NCBI GenBank assembly: GCA_030323885.1
Contig: CM059196.1
Coordinates: 39,570,535-39,634,534 of the forward strand
Length of the DNA: 64,000 nt
Source of the DNA: Branchipolynoe longqiensis
Lineage: Eukaryota > Annelida > Polychaeta > Phyllodocida > Polynoidae
Direction: 5' to 3'
Shown here piece by piece: positions 1 through 10,995 of this stretch. The notes below the pieces were generated by a model. It ran no database searches, was not told the origin of the DNA, and was given only the letters and a program-made list of their open reading frames with translations. The stretch's first letter is position 1, and every line of letters starts with the position of its first letter. The position numbers were made by a program, and so were the translations under genes.

Positions 1-2
1 CG

Positions 3-3000
3 GCGAAAGGAAAGGAGTGTGCAGGCTGTCGCAAAATAGGACATTTCAAGAAAGTGTGTCGAAACAATAGAATGGCAAAGCCGGTAGATGAAATACAAGT
101 CGACAGGCATAACAGGCCAGATGATAGTGAAGACGACGACCAGGACAGAGACCTCTCGCTCGGGGAAATCAACAGTGATTTGTTCGTCGGTGAAATCAGA
201 CAGGATGAAGAAGAGGCAGAGTTGTGGTTCTCGGACATGTACATAGGGAATGTAATAGTACATTTCAAGCTGGACACCGGCTCCGAGGCCAATATAATAC
301 CTCTGAGCGTTTTCAACAAGCTGAAGAACACCGAAATGAAGCCATCGCGGTGTCGACTCGTGACATATTCTGGGCAACGGATACAGCCAGAGGGGGAGGC
401 GAACGTCATGATGAACGACCGGAGCATCCTGTGCCAGATTACCGCGTCTGGAAGTCCCATACTTGGAAAGGCTGCCTGTGTTCAACTCAACCTGCTGACC
501 AGGGTCGGCGAAGTGCAGATACATGCTGACAGCACAGCGGCGAATGAACTGGTAAATACATATCACAAAGTGTTTGAGGGTCTGGGGACTATAAAAAGTA
601 ACGCTAAAATTCATATCGACCCGAATGTTCAACCTACCATAGATCCACCACGTCGGGTCCCGCATACCATTGAAGAGAGTGTAAAAAATGAGTTAGAGAG
701 GATGGAAAAACTAGGAGTTATTGTTAAGCAGGATGAGCCGACCCCGTGGGTCAGTTCGATTACGATAGTCAGGAAGCCCGAGAAAATACGTATATGTCTT
801 GATCCAACAAAGCTCAATAAGGCTGTCTTACGCGGTCCGTACCCAATCAGAACTGTAGAGGAAGTCGTAGCAAAAACACATGGTGCGAAATTTTTCACAG
901 TGCTGGACGCTAACAGTGGATACTGGCAGATAGAGCTAGATGAAGAGAGTTCAAAAATTTGCACATTTAACACGCCGTGGGGCAGATATCGGTTCACGCG
1001 TCTGCCTTTCGGGATAAAGACAGCGGGTGACATATTCATTGAGCAAATGAACGTTATTCTAGCTGACTTGCCGGGAGTGAACGTAGTAGCTGACGATATT
1101 TTGATATATGGGTCTACGGTAAAAGAGCATAACGATCGTCTAGAATCAGTGTTGAAAAGAGCTCAAAGTGTAGATCTTAGGTTGAACCCAAAAAAGTCTA
1201 AGATATGTAGGACACAAGTAAACTATGTAGGACATGTACTGACTCACGAAGGACTCAAACCCAATACCGAATGCATACAAGCAATTGTAGAAATGCCCTT
1301 GCCCACTAGTAAAGCAGAGATACTGCGTTTCCTAGGCATGGTAGGATATGTGTCAAAGTTCATCCCAAATCTGTCTGAAATATCAAAACCGTTGCGGGTT
1401 TTATTAGGTAGCGACGTTGCGTGGCATTGGGATGAGGGCCAACAGAAGGCATTTGACAAATTAAAAAGTTGTTTAATTGAGGCGCCTGTATTGAGATATT
1501 ACAATGTGCATGAGCAAGTAAAAATACAGGTGGATGCTTCACAGTCAGGACTGGGAGCCGCGTTATTACAGAATGAACAACCTATCGCCATGGCGTCTAA
1601 GGCCTTAAATAACGCACAAAGTAGTTATGCGGTAATTGAGAAGGAGCTGTTGGCAATATGTTTCGGGTGCCAAAAGTTCCATAAATACATTTTCGGGAAA
1701 GAGACCATCATCGAGACAGATCACAAGCCCTTGGTTGCAATCATGGGTAAACCGTTATTCATGTTGTCAGCACGAATGCAGCGTATGCGCATGCGGCTGC
1801 AGAATTATAATTTAATTGTTGTGTATAAAAAAGGTACTTCCATGTATTTTGCAGACACCTTGTCACGCGCGCATGCAGCGACCACGAGGCCCGGTAGCCT
1901 ATTTGACAAAGAGATCACGATAGCTGCCATCGACATCATTGAAGATGAGTTACAGCAGATAAGGGAAATAACACAAGCTGACAACACATTCAAAGAAATA
2001 TCAAATTATGTCAAAACAGAATGGCCAGGGAAAAATAGTGACGTACGAAGTGAGGTTAAACCGTACTTTACATACAAAGATGAGATCACAATACAAGACG
2101 AAATACTCATGAAAGGAGACCGCATCATGATACCAAAACAGCTGCAACCTATGATGTTAGACAAAGTACACGAAACACACATGGGCATTGTAAAAAGTAA
2201 GCAGTTAGCGAGGGAGTATTTTTTTTGGCCAGGCTTAAATGGGCAGCTGGAGGACAGAATTGCTAGATGTGAAACGTGTCAAAGGTTTAGAAACAAACCA
2301 CATGCAGAGCCACTAATAAATCATGATATCCCTGAGTTGCCGTATAACAAGATAGGAGTAGATTATTTCCAGGTTGACCAGAAACATTTCGTATTAATAG
2401 TGGACTATTATTCGAAATTTCCAGAGGTAGTGGAAATGAAAGAGACAACTAGTGCAGCCACGATCAGGGCATTAAAACAAATGTTTGGGCGATATGGGAT
2501 ACCGAAAACAGTGGTAACGGACAATGGGCCTCAATTTGTGAGTGCCGAGTACAAAACGTTCGCAAAACAGTATGGTTTTAAGCCAACATACACGAGTCCA
2601 TTATACCCGCAGAGCAATGGGCAGGTTGAACGGTATGTTCAAACAATCAAGATAATGATCAAGAAGGCAATGCTAGAGGGAAAGGACGTGAACATGGCAT
2701 TGTTAAACTACAGGAATACACCAATAAGTGGGTTAGGGGCATCACCAGCGCAATTGCTAATGAACAGACGATTGCGATCCAAATTGCCATCACATGATAG
2801 CCGTCTAAAACCTCAAGCACAAGCATCGAAAAAGCAACAAATCAAACAGATACAACAGAAACAGAAACAGCATTTTGATAAGCGTGCAGGGGAAAATCAC
2901 AAAGAATTAGACATCGGAGACAAAATTAGATACCAAACATACCAGAAACAATGGGGAAAAGGAACAATAATAAAAAAAAATTACCCTGGAAGGCGAGACT

Positions 3001-3218
3001 ATGAAATATTAAATGACGAGAAACACAAGCTAAGGCGTAATCGAACACAGTTATTTAAGGTACCTACTCAATTCCCGCCCATCGAGTTGGTGGACAGCGC
3101 CCTCAGCCATGATAAACAACAAAGGGTCACAAGCGAGACACAAAATCCAAGGCTGAGTGGGTACATAACACGGGCCGGAAGGGTCACGCGGCCAGTAGAT
3201 AGACTAGGGTACTCGTGA
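3..3218 (+). CDS. Ty3/gypsy retrotransposon Gag end and Pol polyprotein (5' end outside window)
   Basis: The frame is open from the window edge to a TGA at 3216-3218. It starts with the end of Gag, where a zinc knuckle reads CAGCRKIGHFKKVC (CX2CX4HX4C, about 18-60). Counting from position 54, aspartic protease DTGS is near residue 74. Reverse transcriptase follows, with its catalytic motif as VADD near residue 347 and the flanking LPFG block. RNase H begins near residue 493 (VDAS) and has TDHKP. Integrase has an HHCC zinc finger near 705-742 and a D,D,E triad in VDYF, TDNGPQF and NGQVER. The order PR-RT-RH-IN is that of Metaviridae and excludes copia. No stop or frameshift breaks the domains, so the copy is young or recently active. 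Gag and Pol share one frame here. The 5' LTR, primer-binding site and most of Gag lie outside the window. Confidence 0.95.
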   Translation, partial: AKGKECAGCRKIGHFKKVCRNNRMAKPVDEIQVDRHNRPDDSEDDDQDRDLSLGEINSDLFVGEIRQDEEEAELWFSDMYIGNVIVHFKLDTGSEANIIPLSVFNKLKNTEMKPSRCRLVTYSGQRIQPEGEANVMMNDRSILCQITASGSPILGKAACVQLNLLTRVGEVQIHADSTAANELVNTYHKVFEGLGTIKSNAKIHIDPNVQPTIDPPRRVPHTIEESVKNELERMEKLGVIVKQDEPTPWVSSITIVRKPEKIRICLDPTKLNKAVLRGPYPIRTVEEVVAKTHGAKFFTVLDANSGYWQIELDEESSKICTFNTPWGRYRFTRLPFGIKTAGDIFIEQMNVILADLPGVNVVADDILIYGSTVKEHNDRLESVLKRAQSVDLRLNPKKSKICRTQVNYVGHVLTHEGLKPNTECIQAIVEMPLPTSKAEILRFLGMVGYVSKFIPNLSEISKPLRVLLGSDVAWHWDEGQQKAFDKLKSCLIEAPVLRYYNVHEQVKIQVDASQSGLGAALLQNEQPIAMASKALNNAQSSYAVIEKELLAICFGCQKFHKYIFGKETIIETDHKPLVAIMGKPLFMLSARMQRMRMRLQNYNLIVVYKKGTSMYFADTLSRAHAATTRPGSLFDKEITIAAIDIIEDELQQIREITQADNTFKEISNYVKTEWPGKNSDVRSEVKPYFTYKDEITIQDEILMKGDRIMIPKQLQPMMLDKVHETHMGIVKSKQLAREYFFWPGLNGQLEDRIARCETCQRFRNKPHAEPLINHDIPELPYNKIGVDYFQVDQKHFVLIVDYYSKFPEVVEMKETTSAATIRALKQMFGRYGIPKTVVTDNGPQFVSAEYKTFAKQYGFKPTYTSPLYPQSNGQVERYVQTIKIMIKKAMLEGKDVNMALLNYRNTPISGLGASPAQLLMNRRLRSKLPSHDSRLKPQAQASKKQQIKQIQQKQKQHFDKRAGENHKELDIGDKIRYQTYQKQWGKGTIIKKNYPGRRDYEILNDEKHKLRRNRTQLFKVPTQFPPIELVDSALSHDKQQRVTSETQNPRLSGYITRAGRVTRPVDRLGYS

Positions 3219-3566
3219 TTGAGTAAGAGGATCAGGTGAATACAGTAGCACAATTGTGTGTAATTAACAGGTGTTTGGATACTTGTATGTGAGAGTATAG
3301 TGCATTAGCGAGAAGAGGCGTTGTATTATGTAATCTGGTAAAAGGTTAGAACCTGTTGTGATATCAAAGAAGTAAAGATAGAGTAAGGAAAACAGGATGT
3401 AGTAGATGTATCATATAAAGAACGTATATATGTATGTATATGCATAGATGTCTAAAGCTGCATTAATGTATCATGACCAGATGTTGACATAGAAAATTAA
3501 GATAAACAAAAAAACTGAAATGACATTTATTGTATTATGAAATTTGTTTATTGAACTTGTTTGTTT
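3219..3566 (+). other. 3' untranslated part of the Ty3/gypsy element
   Basis: AT-rich sequence between the Pol stop and the purine tract. It has TATA-like stretches near 3410-3440 but no further open frame and no envelope-like gene. Confidence 0.6.
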
Positions 3567-3577
3567 AGGGAGGAAGA
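3567..3577 (+). other. Polypurine tract
   Basis: AGGGAGGAAGA lies immediately before a TGT that can begin an LTR. This is the expected place and composition for the plus-strand primer of a Ty3/gypsy element. The call depends on the LTR call beside it. Confidence 0.6.
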
Positions 3578-3740
3578 TGTAAGGTATGTGAATCATGTAC
3601 GGTATGCAAGGCATGCAAGGCAGGGCAGGGTGGTCATGTGACCACCTGACCACCACCGGGACCGGGACATGTGACCAAGAATAAAACCAGTCTTACAACA
3701 GCACTCATCGGGTTCGGACGTGTCCTTCACATACATCACA
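3578..3740 (+). mobile_element. Candidate 3' LTR of the Ty3/gypsy element (about 163 bp)
   Basis: Begins TGTAAGGTATGTGAA just after the purine tract and ends TTCACATACATCACA. The two ends are imperfect inverted repeats (13 of 15) in TG...CA form. An AATAAA lies near 3681. The length is short for this group. No second copy exists in the window to prove the borders. An alternative end is CTTACA near 3702. Confidence 0.5.
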
Positions 3741-4955
3741 CCGTGTAGGAACGGTTTTCAGCCTTCTCGGCCTAAACTGGATGTGGCTTCAGCCAACACC
3801 TCTCCCCGTTATAACAGGCTACCACGTTACGTGGTTGTAACCATCGGCCCTACCCGCCGGGGACGGGCGATCTACCGCGATGAGGCTCAGCCAACATCAT
3901 GCACTTCCATGTCTTCCGAGTCCCGAATCAACCGTACCTCATGGTCGGTCTCCCCGTCTGGGTCGGAAGGGATTATAGTCTCGGGCTGAGACGACGGCAA
4001 AGCCGTCCATCCTGGAGAGGAGTAAAAATCCTTCTCCGGGCGAGCCGCAGGAGCTAATGCCCCTGCCATACTCCGCTTTGTGGCCATCGGCATCTGTCAC
4101 AATCAAATGTGAACAGTACGGGAATTTGACTAAACGTCACAGGAGGTGATCAAACCAACATCTGTGCGTTTAGTGGTGTTAAAGAACGTATTTATACCGT
4201 CTCAACACAGGCGTGATAAGCTAATGTAATGGCGAAGGTTGTCAGTGTTAACACCGAAACCAAACGCGGGGTCGGGACCAGTGTATCGGCCCGCCCACCT
4301 CTCTGTTTCATACACTTCTCCCTCCTGCGGCTTCTGCGCCAGCAAGTTGGAGAAAATGCTACAAAACTCGGAGGAACGCCTAAAAAATGTATTGTGGGGA
4401 GTCTATAAAAGAAACCCAGGATCATCCCCAACGTGACTCTTTATGAGAGTCCGAGAGAAAATCCACTTGGAGATGCGGTTTCACCCTGCAGCTTTCGCTT
4501 TCATCTCTACCCGCATTCCACGGGTGCAACAACCAATCAGTATCGGTTTTGTATTGTATACCAAGGCTCTTTGGCCAGTCACCATCATTTTATCCGTTTG
4601 TAAACATACCTATCTCAGACAGACTTACGAAGTTCTAAACTTCCAAAAAGATGCCATAATGCATAACAAACTATCTTCATACAGTTTGTATTAATACTTA
4701 CAGTGAATACAATACTCCAGCCTTATGTCAACTGTCAGTGACTGCTTTCCTCCTGAGTAACTTAGTAAGCTTTTCAATTATTCGTTTCCTCCAGTGTTCT
4801 TGGGTTTAACCGAAATATAAATAAATATAAATAATATCGTAAGTAGCGAACTCCGGGTCGGCAAAGCACACGGAATATTCAGTGTGGCAGAAGTGCAGCC
4901 ATCAGTGCATCAATGGGGCTGAAAACTGCCCAAAACAAGAACACACGGGCCACGC
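3741..4955. other. No recognised gene
   Basis: Moderately GC-rich to about 4450, then AT-rich. A 68-codon minus-strand frame at 3887-4093 and an 83-codon plus frame at 4443-4694 resemble nothing I know and have no supporting signal. No repeat copy was seen elsewhere in the window. Confidence 0.4.
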
Positions 4956-5310
4956 CGACTCGAAAACCGTACCGGAATTCGGAACGGTAAAACGCTAATA
5001 ATTCCGAAAATAAAGTCGCCACCTATCTAAAACTCACACAAAGGACGTTATTGTCCTTAATAAAGAAATGTGTGGAACGGTTAACCCGTAATATAAGTCG
5101 TTCCTTAGCGAACGATGAATAAACTAAACGAAGTAATCGAGCAAAAATGGGGGATTTAAGCGAACAACGCACCCAACGCAAAAAGCCGACTCGAAAACTA
5201 GCGAACCGGACTTTCGTTACGGTTAAACGCTAATAATTGCGAAAATACAGTCGCCACCTAGCTAAAACTCGCACAAAGGACGGTAATGTCCTTAATAAAG
5301 CAACGTGTGC
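4956..5310. repeat. Two tandem copies of a ~120 bp motif, 231 bp apart
   Basis: The block starting CGACTCGAAAAC at 4956 and ending near 5076 recurs at 5187-5310. Shared internal strings include ACGCTAATAATT and AGTCGCCACCTA, and a block with GTCCTTAATAAAG. The spacing suggests a degenerate satellite unit of about 231 bp. Confidence 0.7.
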
Positions 5311-5410
5311 AAAATAATCCGCGAAATCCAGGTATTTATGGAGAAATTCGTAGAAAAATATCGCTGAACAACTCGCGTACGTACATGTACCACAAGATTC
5401 TTATGCTAAT

Positions 5411-5478
5411 TGCTGGACCCGGATGTGCTTCCTTCTCCCTAGCCTGAGGCTAGCCTGAGGCTGTATACCGAGGTAAAA
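5411..5478 (-). repeat. Interspersed repeat shared in opposite orientation with 33040-33105
   Basis: AATTGCTGG, then GTGCTTCCTTCTCCCTAGCC, then a GAGG...TATACC...GAGG stretch, matches the reverse complement of 33040-33105. The family is not identified; it may be a transposon end. Confidence 0.55.
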
Positions 5479-6255
5479 TAGATCAAATATATATATGAAG
5501 ATAATTATATATTGACATACGGTGATGTTACATTGGTACACTTGGCATGTTCTTTGGGGTTAGGTGACAACTGCACATGTCACTCACTGTCAAAGTACAC
5601 CGGTCGGTTAATTACCCATGGAGGCGCTGACAGAAAAGGTCCTGCCTTTGAGCAAGGCTAATTATTTTGGGGCATCAAACGTCAACAACTATGATCAAAG
5701 AAAGGGGAGACGTTGCAACCCATATGTATTTACGTATATATGTACAGGTATTTATTAGCAAGAGGAATGAAAAAGGAAAGCTTTGTCTTCTTGTGTTCAA
5801 ATAGCATCTGTTAGCTCAGGCCCAGTGAGCGTAATAACATGGGTTTTGAATCACGAAAAAAGACCAATAATATCCAAAGCTATGTTACAAAATGTGATAT
5901 TTTTCTACATTAGAATTGGGGGGAAAATAAGGACCTTCAGCCTATGTCTTAAGTATAGGAAAGAATGGGTCTCCTTGGACCAGGAATATCATGATTTCAG
6001 ACAAGAAATGGAATATTTAAGATTATATAGCCAAATACAAATATGCCGTTTTGGCATAGAGGATTTTTTTTAGACATGATAAAACTGATGGGACTATTTA
6101 TTTTGATATTTTGTAAATATCAATGTGGTAATTTGCATATTAATTTGCATATTGGTGATAAGATAGCATCTAATATGCAGGTTTGCGAGAGGATATGTGG
6201 TTCAGTTATTGCAATAAATTAAATAAATATTCCACGCCTGAATGATATTAAGTAG
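5479..6255. other. No recognised gene
   Basis: AT-rich sequence with a 96-codon plus frame (5783-6073) that shows no domain or family resemblance. Nothing further seen. Confidence 0.4.
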
Positions 6256-6831
6256 TCGGGTGAGTCGGAGTCGGGTGAGTCGGAGCCAAGTGAGTCAGAG
6301 CCGGGTGAGTCGGAGCCGGGTGAGTCAGAGTCGGGTGAGTGGGAGTCGGGTGAGTGGGAGTCGGGTGAGTGGGAGTCGGGTGAGTGGGAGTCAGTGAGTG
6401 GGAGTCGGGTGAGTGGGAGTCGGGTGAGTGGGAGTCGGTGAGTGGGAGTTGGGTGAGTGGGAGTCGGGTGAGTTGGAGCTGGGTGAGTGGGAGTCGGGTG
6501 AGTTGGAGCTGGGTGAGTGGGAGTCGGGTGAGTTGGAGCCGGGTGAGTGGGAGTCGGGTGAGTTGGAGCTGGGTGAGTGGGGGTCGGGTGAGTGGGAGTC
6601 GGGTGAGTGGGGGTCGGGTGAGTGGGGGTCGGGTGAGTGGGAGTCGGGTGAGTGGGAGTGGGGTGAGTGGGAGTCGGGTGAGTGGGGGTCGGGTGAGTGG
6701 GAGTCGGGTGAGTGGGGGTCAGGTGAGTGGGAGTCGGGTGAGTGGGGGTCGGGTGAGTGGGAGTCGGGTGAGTGGGGGTCGGGTGAGTGGGAGTCAGGGG
6801 AGTTGGAGTCGGGTGCCTCAGAGTCGGGTGA
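6256..6831. repeat. 15-bp G-rich minisatellite
   Basis: About 38 units of GTGAGTGGGAGTCGG with base variants. The unit is a multiple of three, so five long frames open here on both strands (Thr-Pro-His or Ser-rich products). These are by-products, not genes. The plus strand carries regularly spaced GGG runs. Confidence 0.95.
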
Positions 6832-6958
6832 GTAAGGCCAGTGAGGGTAGAGTAAGGCCAGTGAGGGTAGAGTAAGGCCAGTGAGGGTAGAGTAAGGCCA
6901 GTGACGGTAGAATAAGGCCAGTGAGGGTAGAGTAAGGCCAGTGAGGGTAGAGTAAGGC
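6832..6958. repeat. 20-bp minisatellite
   Basis: About six copies of AGTAAGGCCAGTGAGGGTAG abut the 15-bp array directly. The units share GTGAGG/GTGAGT cores, so one array may have seeded the other. Confidence 0.9.
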
Positions 6959-7040
6959 AGGTTCGGGGTGGGAATGGATGGTATCTTGTTTCGGAGACAT
7001 TGACCAATTTCATATGACGTCAGCACATGTATTCAGGTCA

Positions 7041-7522
7041 GTGCGCGCGCTGCTTGGCTGCAGGACAACATCCGGTCACACTGCATTGTCAATGGCCGTG
7101 AGCAATCTTCATACAGTAAAAGTTAAATATCTCTAGAACCACACCACCTAGAAAAAAACTGATTGGAATACACATAGAAAACATGTTTAACAACAAGATT
7201 ATATTAGATTTATAAGGTTAGGGTTCTGGATTTCTATTAATTTTGACTAAAACTCACGTTTTGCACTGCGCGTACCGGCAAAGTCAATGCATTGTCAATC
7301 TTCTTACAGAAAGAATTTAATATCTCTAAAACCACACGACCTAGACACAAACTGCTTGAAACCGCTATAGAAAACATGCTTAACAAAAAGATTATATTAA
7401 ATTTACAAGGTTCTGGTTCTGGATTTCTATTAATTTTGACTAAAACTGAAGTTTTGCACTGCACGTACCAGCAAACTCAGTGGCAGTGTGCCTTCGTTCT
7501 GCAGCCGAGCTGCGCACGCATA
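7041..7522. mobile_element. MITE with duplicated ~206 bp core (TIR type 1)
   Basis: The ends are imperfect inverted repeats. The left arm (7042-7085) has GCTGCTTGGCTGCAGGAC and the complement of the right arm (7478-7522) has GCAGCTCGGCTGCAGAAC; both then run into CACACTGC. Inside, two copies of the core start at 7083 and 7289 (GCATTGTCAAT..., ATCTCTA.AACCACAC, GTTTTGCACTGC). The same core appears at 20254, 38601 and 49446 with other ends. No transposase frame. Confidence 0.65.
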
Positions 7523-8461
7523 CACAATGTTTGTAAACATTGAAATAGGTCTATTGGGCGACTTGTGGGGGGGGGGGGGTGAACTGGTGCAGAGGGGTAC
7601 ACACACAGCCTGACCCAACAAATACAAATAACTCCGAACATTGCAGTAGCAAAATCACGATATTAAGGTCAATTTTAGTGCCACATACAGGATCAAATAA
7701 GATTTGGAATCTTTATTTCATGAGCTTTAAAATGGTTATAAGACTTACTGCATATTCTGATCCTCCAAGCTTGCACCCCTAATCATAGTTTATCATTTAA
7801 ACTTGTCCACACTTATAAGTTATAGTAGGCCTAGAGAATCCGTCGGTGGACCAGTGTTTTCCCCTGCTAATGAGCTACTGACCTAGGCTTGACCGAGATG
7901 CATGCTGGTCTATCTACAACCCAACATCAGGGCTGGGAGACAGGATGTGCCCTCACACACAGTCCGTGGTCATGCCCCAGCTGTCTGGTCAAGGAGTACC
8001 ACATTACCATACTTCCAGGGTTATTTATAAATAGTAAATATATATCTATACACAAACTCTTTTACTCCAAAACAAATATATTATTTCTGGTTACATGACA
8101 GTTATTCATGGATCGTCATGCAATAAACTGAGAGAGTTATGATGAATAGTAGTTCATAGGGTCGGGATGTGCAGAGCACCGCGCGCTTGTAGCGCATACG
8201 TTCACACGGCGTCGGCGCTGCCATGCGCGTTTTTTTGTGCGTTTTGTTTTGTTTGTTGAAGATTTATACTGCCTATCATGGATAAGCCTGACTAGGCTTG
8301 TTTTCACCATTAGACAGTTTGTCGATAGAAAGCCCGAGCCTACACTTTTACCGACCCAAGGGATTTTTAACCTCCCACACCACATAGACATGGTATGAGA
8401 GCAACTGGCCTTTGATGTTGCTGTAAGTTATACACAGCGGTGGAAATCCAAATTGGCAGAG
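7523..8461. other. No recognised gene; poly-G tract at 7567-7579
   Basis: Contains a run of 13 G at 7567-7579. Small frames at 7579-8098 and 8137-8391 show no family resemblance. Confidence 0.4.
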
Positions 8462-8560
8462 ATGGGGTCACGGGGAATCGAACCACCGACCTTCAGATTA
8501 GGAGTCCGACCTTGAAAAATGTCTGACACTCTAACCACTCCGCCACAGAGAACACCCCGT
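8462..8560 (-). mobile_element. tRNA-like SINE head
   Basis: On the minus strand GGCGGAGTGGTTAGAG fits a pol III A box and GGTTCGATTCCCC fits a B box. The spacing is stretched by an insertion and the acceptor ends do not pair well, so this is a tRNA-derived repeat rather than a tRNA gene. Its sequence differs from the main SINE of the window. Confidence 0.6.
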
Positions 8561-9269
8561 TGCTATATTTAGTTGCATTAATGTGTATATCGGTATATAT
8601 AGTATACATAAACAAGTGAATAAACGTGTATAGAGTCTAAACGTGTATAAACATCTATAGTCAAGGGTTTCTTCATATGATTGGATCTAATTGATTGATT
8701 GATTGATTGCTGATGGTTTAATGCCGTGTTGGCAGCAAGGGCAATATTCATGGTGAAAAGCTAGTGGTATATATATTCTGTTGGTTTTGTCAATCACATT
8801 AACATGCCTACACAGACATTATACAACATTCTGAACTCGTCAGATCGGTGTCAAATGAGAGGCAAAAAAGAAACACCTAATGACATTTTGAAGTGGGTAC
8901 ATTTCTGTCGATCGACAATCGAATTTAGCACACAAAACAGAGCTAAAAGTATAGCCACCGATCCAGCCCAGTGCTCTTTAGGAGCCCACAGAATGTGTTA
9001 CATTGATTGTTAAAGAGGCCTTGCATGCTATTTATATTGAGCAGCATTGATGCAAGTCCATTAAATGTACACAACTCGAGTAGAATGTATCCGATGCTCT
9101 TGACATGGCGCTCTATTCAAGTTCCATTCCTATTGTATCCCTATTGTCTCCCTTCTGTATGCTTAATGTATCCCTATTGAATTTCTCTGTTCGCCAAGCA
9201 AGGCTCCATTAACACCCCCCCCCCCCACCCCCACCGAGATCCTCCTCCACCACCCCAAGCTCCACCGAG
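8561..9269. other. No recognised gene; (ATTG)n at 8690-8708 and poly-C at 9215-9226
   Basis: The ATTG microsatellite is followed by GTTTAATGCCGTGTTGGC, which I know as part of widespread molluscan SINE tails. The small plus frame at 8804-9013 is not recognised. Confidence 0.4.
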
Positions 9270-9672
9270 GTTTTGGTTTGGTTGTTTGGTTTGTTTCAGT
9301 TTTACGTCCTGGCAACATTTACGGGCATATTAGGATGGGTGCCGACTTGTGACGGTGCGTTGGTTGGTTGCTGGAGTTTTATGTCCTGACAACATCTAAG
9401 GTCATATCAAGGCAGGGATCGACTTGTGACAGTAAACACTCACGTCGATTTTAATAGTGCTGCCCCACAGGGAGACCAGACCACCAGAAGCATGACCCAA
9501 CATCCCACGCAGTCACATTATCCTGATACTGTGCTAATCAGTCCTTGCACTACCCTATTAATACTGAGCGCAAGGCTAGGAAGCGACAAGTATCATTGAT
9601 TTGACTAGACCGTGAATCGAACTCCCGATTTCTCGCACGGGAAACCTTTGCTCGCCATTCGCCCACGCCGCC
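9270..9672 (-). mobile_element. Main SINE, full copy with an extra duplicated 3' tail
   Basis: 9361-9672 is a nearly complete minus copy: head with B box near 9612-9627, body, then the tail before TTGGTTGGTTG. At 9270-9358 a second copy of the last ~80 nt follows in the same orientation. It starts, in SINE sense, at the GCAC...GTCACAAGTCGG point. The same junction is seen at 26.55 and 48.45 kb. Confidence 0.85.
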
Positions 9673-9688
9673 AGAGGACTTGATGTTA

Positions 9689-10291
9689 AAGCCCCAGTCA
9701 GACCTCACCGGATAGAGGAACCGGATACAAAACGGACACTGTCCGGTGAAATACGGCAATGTACGGTTTATATACGGTTGGCATCCGGTGTGTCCATTAT
9801 CTGTCCGGTGGTGTCCGGTACAAGTTTTGAACATGCACAAAACTTGTACCGGACACCACCGGACTGAAGTGTACGGTTGGTGTCTGTTTTAAGTCCGTTT
9901 GGTCCATTTCATGCCCGTTACTCATCCGTTAGGTGTCCGTTTTGTATCCTGAAGAGTCCATTGATGGTGCTGCAGGAATTCGGTCCGTCGGTTTTTGGTG
10001 CATCCGTGAACAGTCCGGTAGGTGTCCCGGTAAGTGTCCGGTAGGTGTCGAGTAGGTGTCCGGTAGGTGTCCGGTAGGTGTCCAGTTGGTGTCTGGTTGG
10101 AGTCCGGTTGGTGTCCGATCCGTCCGTTTGATGTCCGTTTAACTATTCGTTAATGTCCGTTTAGCGGCCGTTTAGTGTCCACTTAGCGTCCGGCGGCAGT
10201 AGCAACAGTTCGACACCGGACACCACCAGACTAGACAATTCTTTGTCCGGTGGTGTCCGGTACTCAGTACGCTCAGGTCTGACTGGGCCTT
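9689..10291. mobile_element. Foldback MITE, 603 bp, with TA flanks
   Basis: The left end AAGCCCCAGTCAGACCT and the complement of the right end AAGGCCCAGTCAGACCT are terminal inverted repeats flanked by TA on both sides. The interior is almost entirely reworked GTCCGGT..GTGTCC motifs. A near-perfect hairpin with ~25 bp arms lies at 9802-9863. No coding capacity. Confidence 0.8.
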
Positions 10292-10418
10292 TAGGCCTCA
10301 CCTCCTAAGCACCACTCGGCCTGCAGGGAATATCAAATCCCAGGTGTTTCACCTGGCAGTCAGGTGCAATGAATAATGCCAGGTGCAATGAATAATGTAA
10401 GGAGCGTCTTTATGGATA

Positions 10419-10560
10419 CAGTGAAACCTCGCTTTATAAACAGCTCGCTTTTCTAACAGCTCGCTTTTCAAACAAATAGGTTCACAAACATATTCTTCGA
10501 ACAAAAAGTGCATCAGTTTCCGAACGCATTCTCGGTTTACAAAAAACCGTTATTGAGTCG
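10419..10560 (+). mobile_element. pogo/Tigger-like transposon end
   Basis: TA followed by CAGTGAAACCTCGC and then a string of diverged GCTCGC..TTTNTAAAC repeats. This matches the start of pogo-type (Tc1/mariner superfamily) inverted repeats. Only one end is visible. Confidence 0.5.
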
Positions 10561-10627
10561 AAATTTGAATACTGCAAAGAAAAAAGGTAACTGAAGTTCT
10601 GGTTTTATTTCTGTTAGGAATGTTCTT

Positions 10628-10805
10628 ATGCAGCCAACCAATCCTTGCCCTTTCCTATTAATGCTGAACACCTGGCTGAGAAGTGACAAGTATAAAGTTT
10701 TCAGTCATCAGTTTGAATCGACCAGGGTTTGAAACCGTGGGTTCGAATCCCATGCTCTACCAACACGGGAGACGGACGCTCAACTCATTCAGCCATCCCG
10801 TCTGG
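10628..10805 (-). mobile_element. Main SINE, 5' half
   Basis: Head with GGGTTCGAATCCCATG B-box region and the A-box region near 10785-10800, plus the first part of the body. The 3' half is missing. Confidence 0.85.
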
Positions 10806-10995
10806 CTGTAAAGTGTGGAAACAATGTACACGTATCCGTTGGTAACTCTTCACTATTCAGTCACGTGCGACACATTGATATGTCCTCACATCACGGCTGC
10901 CCAGGCACACTTTGGGAACACTTCAATGGATTGCTTTCGTAAATTGAATTAAATGTGAGAGATTTCCAGATGCTAGGTGATATATTTATGATATA

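Noticed and set aside
6219..7026. Frames of 264, 211, 163 and 135 codons on both strands
   Set aside because: Produced by the 15-bp minisatellite, whose unit is a multiple of three; no frame is favoured.
8462..8560. Functional tRNA gene
   Set aside because: An insertion stretches the variable region and the stems do not close; kept only as a tRNA-derived repeat.
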